A DNA stretch of 64,000 nt from Parapristionchus giblindavisi (taxonomy: Eukaryota > Nematoda > Chromadorea > Rhabditida > Diplogasteridae), in contig CALSFV010000319.1 of the NCBI GenBank assembly GCA_943737045.1, positions 310,001 through 374,000 of the forward strand, in the 5' to 3' direction. A program made the position numbers and the translations under genes. Each line of letters starts with the position of its first letter. The stretch's first letter is position 1. Shown piece by piece: positions 34,386 to 46,956 of the stretch. The notes under the pieces are model-generated. The model was given only the letters and a program-made list of their open reading frames with translations. It was not told the DNA's origin and did no database searches.

Positions 34386-37300
34386 TCACAGCAATAACAT
34401 ATTGATGAGGACCAAGATGGTAGAAGCCAGATAAGCAAGGACACCCGTTGACTTCGTAGTGGTAGATTGATCCGAATTCGGCTTTGAAGTGGTTGATTGG
34501 TCTGCATTCGGCTTTGGAGTTGTCGTTGGATCCGAGGTTGGCTTTACTGAAAATTGTTTAAAAAAAATGAATTTAAATGGCATCATTGATAGTTTAGAGA
34601 CGTAAAAAATCAAGCTCATAAATTGTTCAGAAACCGTGAAATACATAAATCACAGAAAACTCTTTTTTTCCTATGCAGTGTTTCTTAATATCCATGAGCA
34701 AAGCGTTTTCTCTCTCTTAATGCAACATAGTGAAAAATATCGCTTACGGTTTTGGAAATATGTGATACAATTTTCTCTCTCGGAATTATTTCTTACGTTA
34801 GGGAGTATTTCAGCGCAATGAATGTTACCAATTGCAAATCTTCATAAAAAATTGGATAACTTACCATCGGTCGATAAATAGAGCAAAATCAGTTCGCTAC
34901 TTCGGCCTATGTTTGCCTCGGGCACTTTCCCGTTGTAGTCGATCTGCAAAATATTTCATACGGCGTTACTTAAAAATTTTTACCAAAGTATTAACACGAT
35001 CTGCTATGGTACAAAATTGAACATTTACCTCTAGAGCCTCACACTCGAAATATTGAGATATCGTTGTTGTGTTTGTGATTCTGAAAAGATTTTTTTGCTA
35101 TCATTTAGCTTTAGTTTGCAGTGCATTCAATGGTCTTCTACACAAAAGGTACAGTCGCGCAAGACTCATATAAATTTAGCTTTTTTAACCGCGATAAAAA
35201 AAAGCTAAATTTATCCTAAAAGTTCATAGATAAGATAAATAATAGATGTACAAACTCCAATATGTTCTTTGTTCCCGAGTCCACATCAGGATAGCAAGTG
35301 AACTTGAGATCCGTCTTCGTGGAGTCGTCGACGAAGGGCATACCAGTGATGTTCACTGCGGTTAACACGCTGAAAATGTCACCAATTGACGTCTCAAACT
35401 TACACCCTAAGCTAGTTTTACTCTCCGCTATGTCAATACTCTCTCGTAGACTAAGAAAGCGAGAGAATGTGGCCAGAGCGGACGGTTTCAAATTTACTTC
35501 GTGTGTCGCTTTAACTGATTACCCGGTGAAAATTCGTCATCAGCATTTTTATATTCTGTTTTACTTTAAAAGAAACAAACCTTTGATTACTGAATATTCG
35601 CAAAAACATAAATGTTTAATTATTGTTACCGTCATGGCTATGGTTTGACATCGAACAGTAAGCAACTGTGTGTACAAACAAAATCAATTGTAAAATGTTT
35701 GCATCATATAATGTTGAATTATGATGTCATTAATTACTATTTAATTATTATTTATCATTATTTCATTAAAATTTTATAATTACTAATGTTGCAGATATTA
35801 TTAATATTTTTAATTGAGAAAATCGTACCCAAAATCGAAGAGAATAATAATGAAAATGGTCGGATCGCTCACAATTCGCTTGATCGGCATGATCCATTCA
35901 GATCCATTCACACCATGCATGCACTGTACATTCATGTACTATATAATTTTAAATTATGATGTCAATTTTATTACAACTAATGTTGTAGAAATCATTATCT
36001 TTAATTGCGAAAATCTTACCCAAAATCGAAGAGGTTGTGGAAGTTACGGCCCGCAAGGCTTTGACGATCGTTAGCATATCCAGAACTCACGAGAGTAAAT
36101 TTGAACCCAGCTGAGTTCATCATTGGAGCTGTAATTTATACTTTGTACACGATGGCAGCAGTTTTACAATAAGATTCTACAGTATTCCAATTTTGCTCAT
36201 CGACTAATGTTTCATAAGTGCATTGGGCAAACTAATTCAACTACATTTTTGTTAGATAATACGTCATCAAATAAATAGGTGAAAACGGTAAAAATCGGCA
36301 CTTTTTCACGATTTGTCACAAATGTTTCGCTCTTTATTTCGTTTTGACAGTATACCTACCATTATTGGTTCCGGACACTCCGAATTGGTAGTCGGTGCCG
36401 TTTGCGAATTGAACCGTCATTACCGGACCGTAATGATTAACGCCTTCGGGAAAAGACAGCCTAGTGGAAAAATATTAATTATTTATATGGTGAATATTAT
36501 GCGTTTTTCGGACATGGCGCATAATAATAATACTCAGCCAAAAATAGAACAAAAAAATAGAATCTCGCTAAAGATGTCTATCCAACAATCCTTCATGCTG
36601 ACTCTTACCGTCTGTTTAAAAAAAAAAACAATAAGACAAGCAATATTTTAATTGACAACTGTGATAATTCATGAAAGATTGTCTGATTATGGGATTTTTG
36701 CAAAAGAATAAATACTAGAGCATTGAATGGGTATAAATCTCACGGTTTCTGTATCATAAGGAACATTTCCTCGTCTTGTCCGCTACCTGCTCCAGTGTAG
36801 AATTTAACGTCATTCTTTAAATTAAGTGTTTTTAAAGTTACATCTTAATTTATTTTGAAAGCATCCGCTCTGGCAATGCTCTCTCGCTTTATTTGTCTAC
36901 GAGAGAGCTGTGGCTGAGCGGAGATTAGAATTAGTTTTGAGTATGCCATAATGTAAAATAGAACAGCAAAAAAATAATATACTTTATATGTTACAGCGAA
37001 AATACCTTGATCGCAGACTCCGGAAAAGAGTTCTGATAGGTAAACTGAATCGCGCCGACAGGGCTGACTATCGTAACGTACTCCGCGCCGTTTGAATCCA
37101 CTAGTCCAGACTGGAAATCGGAAATATCGAAAATTGTTTTTTTAAATGCACACCCGAGCAAATTTCACCCTCTCCCTGGCTCTCTCGCTCTCTCGTAGAT
37201 AAATAAATCCAGAGAGCATTGTGGGAGCGGAGAGCTTCAAATAAGCTCGGGGTGTGTCATTATTCGAAGGAACATACCCAGTCTCTGGTTTTTACGATAT

Positions 37301-38944
37301 TGAGTTCCATGCTTGAGTAGAGTACAGAGATTTCATCTTTGCAATCCACTTCAACACCATCATTTTTAGATATTGTCCAAGGGGCTGTGCCTTGCACGCA
37401 AGACGAATTGCTATTCATGACATCGTGGAGGCTTAAAACTGATTAACGTTTATTTTAAATGCTTCCCTCGCACATTATTTTGCTACTTGAGTTTTAAATT
37501 GTCTTACAAGTGAAGCAGTTGCGACGGAAACTATTCTTAAAGCGACCCATATTGGAGGTTAGCGTTGGAGGGGATGGCCAAAAGAGGTTTCAAAAGTTGC
37601 GCCGCGGACATACTAATCGATATTTTCAATCGATATCACATTTTACCATCACCCCAACCCCCCACTAGTTCGATTTCCGCCCCCGGACAAAATGCTATTT
37701 TTTAAAAGCTTCCTCAACTATATTTTCATTTTTTGTATCGTTATTCGCTAGGTATTTCCGAACATTTCCGTATTTTGGCAGTACATTTGATAGAACATAT
37801 CGATTAGTAGGTTCGCGACGCAACGTTTGGCCATCCCCCTTCAACCCTAACCTAAATGGGTCGATTTCCATCGCAATTGGCGCTTCCCTTGTTAGTGGGG
37901 GTCATCTGCAACGCACTTTTGCAGACAAAGTGAGCGAGGGAGCATTGCCAGATCTCTGGTGGTTTGCCTTTAAATGATTTCATAAGGAATTTGTGGAAAC
38001 CGACCTGAAAGTTGCGTTGGTTGCATCCTTGAAGAATGTGGATTTCACATATTTGGAGTAGGACATATCTTCGATGTTTACGTTAACTCTGTTTTCGCCA
38101 ACCACGCATGCGTATGGAGTAGAAATTTTCATCACATTTGGGATCAACTGAAACAAAATAATCATAAAGATAAATTTTAAGGGTACCGTGTTATTCAGAC
38201 ACACACAGTCATGATGTATGATCATATCTGAATTGAATCGAGTCGAACCGGAAAGGAGTAATGGTCAGGACGATCGAATGATAAAATCATGCTTTAAATA
38301 CCCATGTTTGAGTATTTCTTCGTTTGAGAAATACACATCTACATCTTGTCCACTACCTTTTCGGCTTCACAAAGGAAAGCACACGAAATCTAATAAATCA
38401 ATTTGAAGCTCTGACAAAGGTTATTCTAGCCATTTCCTCATGCTTTTATCGACCGATCAAAGGATATGACGTTTTGATGATAACTGTGTTTGGACATTAA
38501 TTGCCATCGCTGGCCTCTCCCAAACAAGCAAAGGTGACAATAAGTTTTTTGAAGTTTCTAGTCCTGACTCATGTATTATAAAGTGAACGAATTCTAAAAT
38601 TAGAAAAAAAATGATAACCAAAAATTGAAACGTACATTGTGTTTGATTTCATTACAACTGTAAACGAAAGCATTGGTAACTGAAAATACGAGAGATTAAC
38701 TGCTTATTGAGCGTAAATCACTTGCTTTATTTGTACGGAGCGTCCGCAATGACAATTTCCAGTTTTGCATAATTCAGAAACTATCCCGATCTCTTTTAAA
38801 TATCAAATCAGCGCGGTGGACAACTCATATTTACTATCAGATGCAGTATTACATACGTAATATATCACACAGAAGAATTTAAAAAAAAGATATACCTTTA
38901 ATAAAGGCAGACGCCACAAAACAGATGAATATTGTTGCACGCAT
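34386..38944 (-). CDS. G4: intact paralogue of G2, predicted GPI-anchored secreted protein (12 exons)
   Basis: Exons from 5' to 3': 38896-38944, 38636-38679, 38005-38147, 37278-37431, 37006-37110, 36744-36814, 36360-36460, 36020-36128, 35256-35369, 35029-35080, 34865-34943, 34386-34546. The total is 1182 nt, giving 393 residues, open throughout. The signal peptide is MRATIFICFVASAFI. The stalk is the longest of the family, with two related PKPNAD and SKPNSD blocks before STTTKSTG and the hydrophobic end LVLINMLLL, fitting a GPI signal. The six family cysteines are kept. It lacks the Thr-rich extra exon of G1/G3. Intron 1 donor is GTATAT, not the GTTTG seen in other members. AAG acceptors are used at exons 4 and 6. 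It serves as the reference showing what G2 has lost. Confidence 0.8.
35398..35513. repeat. CACACCC-family MITE in G4 intron 8
   Basis: ACTTACACCCTAAGCTAGTT to CGTGTGTCGCTTTAA; right TTAA at about 35510-35513. It is more complete than the G2 copy. Confidence 0.65.
36858..37265. repeat. Two CACACCC-family MITEs in G4 introns
   Basis: Counterparts of the two G2 copies: about 36858-36949 between exons 6 and 5, and about 37142-37265 between exons 5 and 4. Confidence 0.6.
37512..37889. mobile_element. Short inverted-repeat element in G4 intron 3
   Basis: Same element and position as 10722-11099 in G2; apparently unchanged. Confidence 0.65.
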
Positions 38945-39205
38945 GTCTGTGAGGAAGAAAGTGATTGAACTGATAATAGCGATAAGCTTTATCGAAATGA
39001 TGACAAACAGACGTTTTATATTCCGATATCAAAGAGCATCACTGCTTTAGTCATTCTAGTATGCACATAGCCTCTTTGACAGATCTTTAAATTTCTCAGG
39101 GGGGGGGGAGTTTGGAGTATTAAGTGTATAAAAACACTTGTTTTATTTGTCCGCAATGACTATTTTCTGTTTTGCATAGTACAGAAAATATGTCGATCTC
39201 TTTTA
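38945..39205. other. Upstream region of G4
   Basis: Part of this stretch repeats sequence from G4 intron 1: TTTGTCCGCAATGACTATTT (about 39138) resembles CGTCCGCAATGACAATTTCC (about 38739), followed in both by GCATA...CAGAAA and CGATCTCTTTTAAA. A poly-G run lies at about 39100-39110. No gene seen. Confidence 0.45.
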
Positions 39206-39510
39206 AAGATTGTGACCGTCGAGTTTTTTCGTAACAAGACTGTTCGGGTAGAATGATAGAGATTTATCACACGAACCGAACGACATATTTCATATTGCGT
39301 TATGATATGTTTGATGCTTGTTATGCGCATTGAAAATAAAACTTTTCAGGCAAGTAGAGAGTGCCTATCCTATTTTCATACTTGACACTCTCACTTTCCC
39401 ATTGTCACATAAATATAAACTATTAAATATTATTAAATATTATTATTATTCTATCCCGTGTTAATCATTGCGGGAGTCAGTCATGCCAACTCAAGGGTCT
39501 CCTTCTTTAA
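39206..39510. mobile_element. TTAA-flanked element upstream of G4
   Basis: Inserted in the second copy of a short local repeat. The uninterrupted version near 38790 reads CTCTTTTAAATATCAAATCA; here TTTAAAGATTGTGACCGTCG begins and GGTCTCCTTCTTTAAATATC ends the insertion. The left end shares CGAGTTTTTTCGT with the 62052-62420 element, so it is a relative without a clear tRNA-like part. Confidence 0.65.
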
Positions 39511-39835
39511 ATATCAAATCAGCGTGGCAAAGGTCAGACGGATTAGGTGAGAGGAAGAGGAGGGGTAATCGAGAGTTAGGCGAGAGAGTGCAACTGTATG
39601 GCCGTTGTTTAGGTATTACTGTATGTATACATACAGTTTGTTATTTTCCTATGCAAGGACATTTTATACGGACAATACTTAATTACTTTATTGAATGCAA
39701 TACAAAGATAACAAATGGAGCAATATAAAACGCAATATACCGAATGTCATTATTCAATTCAATCATGGAAACAATGGAACGATATAATAGGAAAGAAAAA
39801 AAAATCAATCAAACTCTTAACTTTCGCTCTTAACT

Positions 39836-42800
39836 TTACAGCAGCAAAGCGCTGAGAAGGACCAAGACGGTGGGAGCGAAATACGCAAGGACTCCCGTAG
39901 ACTTTGTTGTCGTGGAGGGTTTTGTCGTTGCCAAGCCTGCAAATCTATTTAAAAAATCTATTTACGAGTATGCTAACAATAAAAAATGCACTTCCAAAGC
40001 ACTGTTTAAAAAATGAAATATTGCGGTATTTGATATTTGATAGTATGTATTTAGTATTTCTGTTTTTATTATTATTATTACTATTTTTTGGACGTTTTCT
40101 TGAATGGAGAAGAAATCTCTCATTGTCAGAGTTAGAAGGATAGAATTTGTGGATATGAAGATACTCCCCGCTTTGACCCCAGCCAGGATAAATTATTATT
40201 AGTATTTATGTGTGCGCTGGTATGTACGAGCAAGGAATTTTCCCTATTTTCAGAAAAATATTTCACTTGTTCAACGAAAGTCTGTAAAAATATTCATTGA
40301 TATAGACCTTGTGCAAGCGATTAATCTAAATAATTGCATGTATTTATTTCTTTATTCTATCAAATATAATGATAAGAGGTGATATGTATGAGAACAGAAG
40401 AGGGATAGATGGATTTCCGTCGCATGATGCGACTTCGGTTTTGGCTCGGTGGCAGTTTTTAAAGGATGGGGGTTTTGGGACGAATTCGAGAATCTTTAAT
40501 GATGTAGTTGGAGGGGAGATTTGATAACCCTGCAAGGAAGGGAAATCTTATTCTATATCATACTATGCATATTATATTTTTGGAAAAATTACCAGCTGTC
40601 GTCATATCAAGCAATATCATTTCACTGCTTCGTCCTATCTTTGTGTCGGCCACCATACCGTTGTAATCAATCTGTAATCAATTTTTTGAACAATTTAAAT
40701 CGTGTTGTTTTCTGTAATTGTTGAAAATATGGAATTGTGAAGATTTAATATACAGTTTTTTTCAATTTCCGCAATTGCAATTAAGTCAAATGCAATGCAC
40801 ATTTTAAGCAATTTCTTATTTTCCTTTTTTTTGTTGATACCGTTGAGAGAGTGGAGCACGAGTTTGGACATTTTAGAACTGTGCTCAATACATTCAATCA
40901 CGATAAAATACCTCGAGTGTCTGACACTCCATCGATTTGGAAACCGTCTGAGATGCTTTGATTCTGAAAAGGAATATTTTAACAAAACTATAGAACGGTG
41001 AAAGGTAAATCCCGTTATTTAAGGCACACGAAATACTGTGTTAAAGAACTGTTAGGCCAGTGATAGCTCAAGGGCAATTATGGTATTAGAAAATAGATTT
41101 CCGCAAACATGCATTTGAATTCGATATTAAAATGATGAAAAGTCATTCAGCGCGATTTTGATAAATACAGTCGTGCACGTAAGCCTTTTCAATAAGCTCT
41201 TCTATATTAATACCATGCGCGCGATTTCTCATTAATTAATTAGTGAGCAATAATTTCTGAACGATCGCACGTTTGCGGATCTCTATTAGACAATGAACGA
41301 CTGAACCCACTCTAATATGTCTTGAATGGTTGTGTCCCTGTATGGATAGCAAGTGAACTTCATATTCGTCTTCGTCGACGCGTCTATCGTCGCCTTGCCA
41401 GAGATGTTGACTACGGCTAACGAACTGCAATCATCTCATTCTTTGTTTTACCCTCTTTTACGCCCAAACTATCACAACACAAACACTATCGATAGCTGAA
41501 CATCGGACATACAAGTATCCAAGTAGGTAAGTACGCCCAAACAATCCCTCTTCCTTTGCCAGCACACGATAACGAACCCAGTATTGTTAGTATTGACAAG
41601 GTTACAACTTTTTCTAACGTGGTATTAGAACAGAATCTGACCCGAAATCGAAGAGACTATGGAAGTTCCTGCCCGAAAGGCTCTGACGATCGTTGGCCAC
41701 TCCGGAGCTCACAAAAGTGACTTTATTGTCCGCTTTGTATATTTGACTAGCTGAAAATTAATTTAACTTTTCCGATCATTCAGTAATTTCAATGATGTGA
41801 CAAAATATTTTAAATTTAAAAAATATAAATCTTGAATAAAGGCAAGCACCACAATAGAGATGACAATAAACCAAAATACTGTAATAAAACAACCGATGTG
41901 TGTCAGATCTGATAATCTCATCATATCTATGTATGTGAAATTTTTTTAAATTCGTTTATGAATTTCACTATTATAATAAATATGATAAATATATGAATTT
42001 AAAAAATATAAATAAATATATAATAATAATTTAATAAATTTAATTATTTAGGTTAGTACCATTATTAGTTCCAGTCAATCCGAACTGATAATCAGTTCCT
42101 TGAAGAAGTTGTACAGTCATGACGGGACCATAGTGATATACCATTTCACCAAATGACAACCTAAAAGGCACACCCGATCTCATCTGAAACTCTCAGCTTT
42201 GCCAATGCTCTATCGATTTCTTTGTTTACGAGAGAACGTTGCCAACTCAGAAAAATGCGTTCTAGGAACAGGGATTTTGCTCATTTCGCGTATACTTTGC
42301 TGTTCTCTCACTGATTGTATGTGAAACATTCCGGATTAAGTTAGTTTTGTTTTCGCGAAATTTACAACTTCGAATATGTTAACCTTATAACGCTAACTCA
42401 AGATGAACACTTACGTTTTCTTGAATAGGTAGTGCATTTCCTCCACTTCTCCATTTCCTATTCCAGTGTAGAATGTGATATCACGCTATATTCGTTATTA
42501 TTTATTTTTTTTTTTCATTCAAGCTATTTTTGGACTCAATGCCAAATATCTGAGCAAGGCATATATCCTCCATCTTTTCAAATTTTGCTTAATTCTACAA
42601 GCACAACATGTTTACGTGAAAAATAATGTACACATTATCATCATTATCTGTTAATTCAACCTTACTACCTCATCGTGGTATTGTATTTGTGTGTCCCTAA
42701 TGTATTTCTCCATGCATCTCATTATCATTTTTACGTGAAACGCACATAAAGATATTATTACACACCGGAATATTGGCCAGAATTGGGCCCTCATACTTGA

Positions 42801-45800
42801 GTTGAATGGCGCCTACAGGACTCACTATCGTAACATAGTCGTCGGTGTCCGTTTCGAAAAAGCTATTCTGGAAAGTATGGTTATTGTAAACGTTAAAAAG
42901 GAAGTGGAAACCGATATTCAAGGAACACGAAGTCCTGCTTAAGATTAACATTAATCACTTTAACATAAGTACACAGGATGATCAGTTGTTTAGCTCCTTA
43001 CCAAATGGTTCTGTGCTTGACAAAGGTCGTTAAATTGTAAAATCATTTTAACAAGGTTTAGACTAATTTAAAACCTGATCGATGGTGTGAATGAAGGGAA
43101 ATAGTAACGCCAGTAACGAATATGAGTGAATTTTTATTATTTTCAAGCAAAACGATCATATCAAGCTACTTTCCCTTTCTACTCCGCCCACTCCTTCGTA
43201 GAGAAAGAAAGTATGATATATTGAGATACAGTACAGCAGAATCCCACAGTGAAAAAGGGCGCCCCGGGTAACTCGGGGAGCCCATGAGGCCCCTCGATTT
43301 TTTACGCTTTGAATGATGAATATCAGCCTTTCAAATTGTTTGCGTTGCTTTACTCCAGATTTGATTGAGTTTATCAAGGAAAGTTTGGAATTTTTAAATG
43401 CTTGTCAACTGAATTGTGCTAAGAAAAAGAAATGCTGGGAAGATTTCACTTTGCGATAGAATTTGCCGAGTGTGCGCGAGTTATGCAAAATTTTCGCGCG
43501 GCATTTGCCAAAAAATAATAAAAATTATAATTTTCAATATTTTTTCTCAGGCTACGTAATTTATAAAATTCCAAAATTTCTTTGATAAATTCCGTCAACT
43601 CTGGAGTAAAACAACGCACACAATTTGAAAGGTTGATATTCATCATTCAAAGCGTAAAAAATCGAGGAGCCTCATGGGCTCCCAGGGTCTCCCGGGGCGC
43701 CCATTTTTACTGGGGGATTCTGCTGTACTGTATAGATAGTATGGCCATAGCAAAGATTTCAAATTAGCGTATGGTTTCCCTGAAAGAACATACCAAGTCT
43801 CTCGCTGTTACGATGTTGGGCTTCCTGCTACTGAACATTACTGTGATCTCATCCTTGCAATCGAGTTCAGTGCCAGGGTTGACAATCACCGTCCAGGGTG
43901 CCTTGCCCTCCACGCAAGTGGTATTCATGACATCGTAGAAGCTGAAAATTTAGTAACAATTGTATTTATTTATTTATTTTCATTTGTTTATGTTTATTTG
44001 ACTCGAGGAACAATCAAAATATTGTGCGTATAAAATGTACTTGCATAAGAAAATGACACTGTGCGCTAAAGAACGGAAGTCGCTCAAAGGCTAGATCTCG
44101 CCCAACTCTCGATTGTTTCTCAGAACAAGAAATAGTCTCTTCAACAAATAAAACAAGAGATTTTTATACGCTCAATACCGGTGCGACATTCCGTCACCGT
44201 CCTTGAGGAATGTTGATTTGACAAATTTGGAGTAGGACTTATCGTTGACGATTTGATTATAACTCGTTTCGTGAAAAATCCGCAGAAACCGACCTGTAAA
44301 CGGCGTTGGCTGCATCCTTGAAGAATGTGGATTTCGCATATTTGGAGTAGGACATATCGTTGACGCTCGTCGTAACCCTCCTTTCGCCAACCAAACACGC
44401 GTATGGTGTGGCAATTTGCCTTCCAGTAGGAATCAACTGAAATTGCAACATTCACGGGGATTTTCGGAATTCCAACTCGTCATTATATACAAACCTCTCC
44501 ATACTTTCATTCATTTTTGCCGATCCAAAGTAAGCACAGTTTCAAAACAAAGCGATATACAAAGCGATAGTCAGTTTTTCAGAAAAAATGGTATTTCGAC
44601 CATAAATCGCTTCAAAATGATCCTAGAAACAATTTCAAAAAAGAAAAATTAAGCTCTCAACGAGCACAACAAAATATATTTATATGATTATCACGCTAGA
44701 AATGATCATTCCCGAGCTATAATACGATATACTCAATTTTAAGGAAGAATCATTCCGAATTTCTGTTATCTTTGTTTACATTCGAGAGTTTAGTAGCATA
44801 ATTTTATCAAACATCAGTTTTATTTTTTAATCGAAGAAGCAAGCAAGCTTGCCTTCGGGGAACGGAGAGAGGGGGAGAAGAAAGGGGCGCAAAAAGAGCG
44901 CGCACTCTGACGCGAAATAGAGAAGGGATGGGTAGCGGATGTTTCAGTCTCGGGAAACTTTGAGAGACAGACATTCATTGTAAGGTGCATAAAAAACTAC
45001 TAAAAGTACATGAGAATATTTTTTTTCTAGCATATGATGGCAACAGAATCAAAATCGCAGAAATTCGGAATGATTCTTCCTTAAAATTGAGTATATCGTA
45101 TTATAGCTCGGGAATGATCATTTCTAGCGTGATAATCATATAAATATATTTTGTTGTGCTCGTTGAGAGCTTAATTTTTCTTTTTTGAAATTGTTTCTAG
45201 GATCATTTTGAAGCGATTTATGGTCGAAAAACCATTTTTTCTGAAAAACTGAATAAGTCCGGGAGTATATAGTATTTCGATGTCCCGGGGCCAGAGATGA
45301 GTAAAATGATCTACATACATATCCTATATCTGGTGCGGCGAGTCCATTGGTACAATAAAATTCACTGTGTTTCTGAGATTTTTTCGAGAAAAACTCACTT
45401 TTGTAGTCAAAAAATCAGTTTTTCTGATGAAACACATTGAAGACGGGTTTTGCGCCATTGTGTTCCGCAAAACTTATTGGTGGGCATGCTAATACGATTC
45501 GAATGACATCTTTACGGTCTCTGTACGATGAAAATGAACCGAGTTATTGCAATTTCCGTGGTAGATCACAAAAATCAATAATCTGCGATTTTGGCCAAAT
45601 CAAGTCGATAGGCCTTCTCATGACCCCCAACCACATCCACCAATCGACTTTCATCGAAATCCGAGAGAGAAAAATTTCCTAGTAGCAGGCGTTCATACAC
45701 TTTTACCGGAGACCCGTGATAAAATGTTCCCTCAGAACATGACTCATTTGTTAAAGGGAGCGTTACCTCACTCCATGGTCTCTTCATTGCTCACAATAGT

Positions 45801-46489
45801 TTTCTGTTCTCTAACAACGAGAGAGCATTGCGCGTCGAAGAGACCATTGAGCGAGGTTACGCTCCCTTTAATACCGAGACAACTGGTGTAAAAAGTAAAA
45901 TTCGGAACAAAATATTTTAGGCGTATTTAAAACACTCCGCTCTGAAACACTCGACTAATGGTATGGAGAGTCTGGTTATAGAGAAAAAAACATGTTTAAT
46001 AAAAAATAACACACGTTGTTCTTGACTTCGTTGCAAGTGTAGACGAAAGAGTCGGCAACTGAAAATATTGGTGATGAATTGACATTACTGACTTGTGAGA
46101 CTGCTTTATTGATGTCAGTAGACAAACATGGAACCCCAAATAAGATAAAGCCTCTAACAATAAGCAACCGATGAACTTGTTTAAATGTATAAATGCTTGT
46201 CAAATATTAAGAGGAACAGTTGTACACATGATTCTACTATACATTACTAACCATGACTTTATCGAAGTTTGAAAAATAGAATGTTTATTTAATTTAATTT
46301 AAATTTAATTTATCATACATCAATAAGATGCGACAACATTTAAATAACAGATAAATAAGAGCTTGTGGGGTAAAAATAGAAAAAAAACTTAGTGTTTGGA
46401 ACAAATGTTATGACCATTAGATGTACTGTAATTCCCAAACCTTGAATAATGGCGGACGCCACTAAACAGATGAATATTGTTGCACGCAT
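39836..46489 (-). CDS. G5: predicted GPI-anchored secreted protein, G5/G7 subtype (12 exons)
   Basis: Exons from 5' to 3': 46441-46489, 46015-46058, 44294-44436, 43794-43941, 42766-42867, 42415-42485, 42060-42160, 41642-41750, 41311-41424, 40912-40963, 40593-40671, 39836-39936. The total is 1113 nt, giving 370 residues, open. Exon lengths match G1/G4 except exon 4 (148 against 154 nt), exon 5 (102 against 105) and a shorter stalk exon (101 nt) encoding LATTKPSTTTKSTG and a hydrophobic end LVLLSALLL. The six cysteines are conserved (TCNEVK, ACLVGE, TCVEG, DCKDE, TCYPY, MECQT). Acceptors here are mostly canonical, with exon 4 using TTTTCAG. Introns carry two foldbacks and several MITEs. Function unknown. 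Confidence 0.8.
42160..42255. repeat. CACACCC-family MITE next to G5 exon 7
   Basis: AAAAGGCACACCCGATCTCA opens directly at the exon 7 acceptor, so the element end supplies the splice-site CTTTTAG context. G7 has the same copy at about 58499-58590. Confidence 0.6.
43229..43730. mobile_element. TA-flanked foldback FB7 in G5 intron 4
   Basis: Ends CAGTACAGCAGAATCCC and its complement GGGATTCTGCTGTACTG, with TA on both sides (43227-43228, 43731-43732). Arms of about 170 bp include GGCGCCCCGGG and its mirror. G7 lacks it at about 61232, where the underlying CACACCC-type MITE core is continuous. TA target and CAGTA ends suggest a Tc1/mariner-mobilised element. Confidence 0.85.
44182..44250 (-). 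pseudogene. Partial exon 3 duplicate inside G5 intron 3
   Basis: The minus strand encodes a decayed version of the exon 3 end, KSYSKFVKSTFLKDGDG against DMSYSKYAKSTFFKDAAN. It lies only about 45 bp from the true exon 3. The matching G7 intron has no such copy. It could be a scrap of a lost gene or a candidate alternative exon; the absence of the 5' half favours a scrap. Confidence 0.65.
44572..45252. mobile_element. Foldback element FB3 in G5 intron 2
   Basis: Arms of about 205 bp: left CAGTTTTTCAGAAAAAATGG to about 44778, right about 45046 to CCATTTTTTCTGAAAAACTG. The centre includes GAGAGGGGGAGAAGAAAGGGG. The region is absent from G7, but extra unmatched sequence to about 45720 means the exact insertion boundary is unclear. 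Confidence 0.8.
45751..45871. mobile_element. TTAA-flanked MITE (GGGAGCGTTACCT family) in G5 intron 2
   Basis: TTAAAGGGAGCGTTACCTCA to GAGGTTACGCTCCCTTTAA, with TTAA at 45751-45754 and 45868-45871. The flanks GACTCATTTG and TACCGAGACAAC are identical to those of a different element at 62052-62420 in G7. Confidence 0.88.
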
Positions 46490-46956
46490 GTCTGTGAGCG
46501 AGAAAGTGCTTGAACTGATAATAGTGATAAGATTTATCGAAATATGATGGAAATGATGACAAAGATATCTTTTATATTGAGATATCAAAGAACCTTAGTC
46601 ATTCTAGTATACACATCGTAATCTTTTGATTTCTGTCTTGTGCAAAAGTTATACCTGTCAAATTCGCATTTTTAAAGATACTCACACAAAACAACACAAA
46701 ACATATGACATAAGATTTAAAGACGCTTTGAACACAGAAGCAAAAAGAGCTGCTTCAGTCTTTCCGGTCCTCGAATATATTTTCTCACTTGTTGTTACAT
46801 TTATTCAATAAAATAAATGAAATAAAATAAAATACACTTTATTGAACGCAATAGACAACGAATGGAACACGACTTTGAATAACATTGTAATAACATAACA
46901 TTTTACAATCATGGAAACATGCGAACGGAATGACTGTACGAATGACTGAAAGAAAG

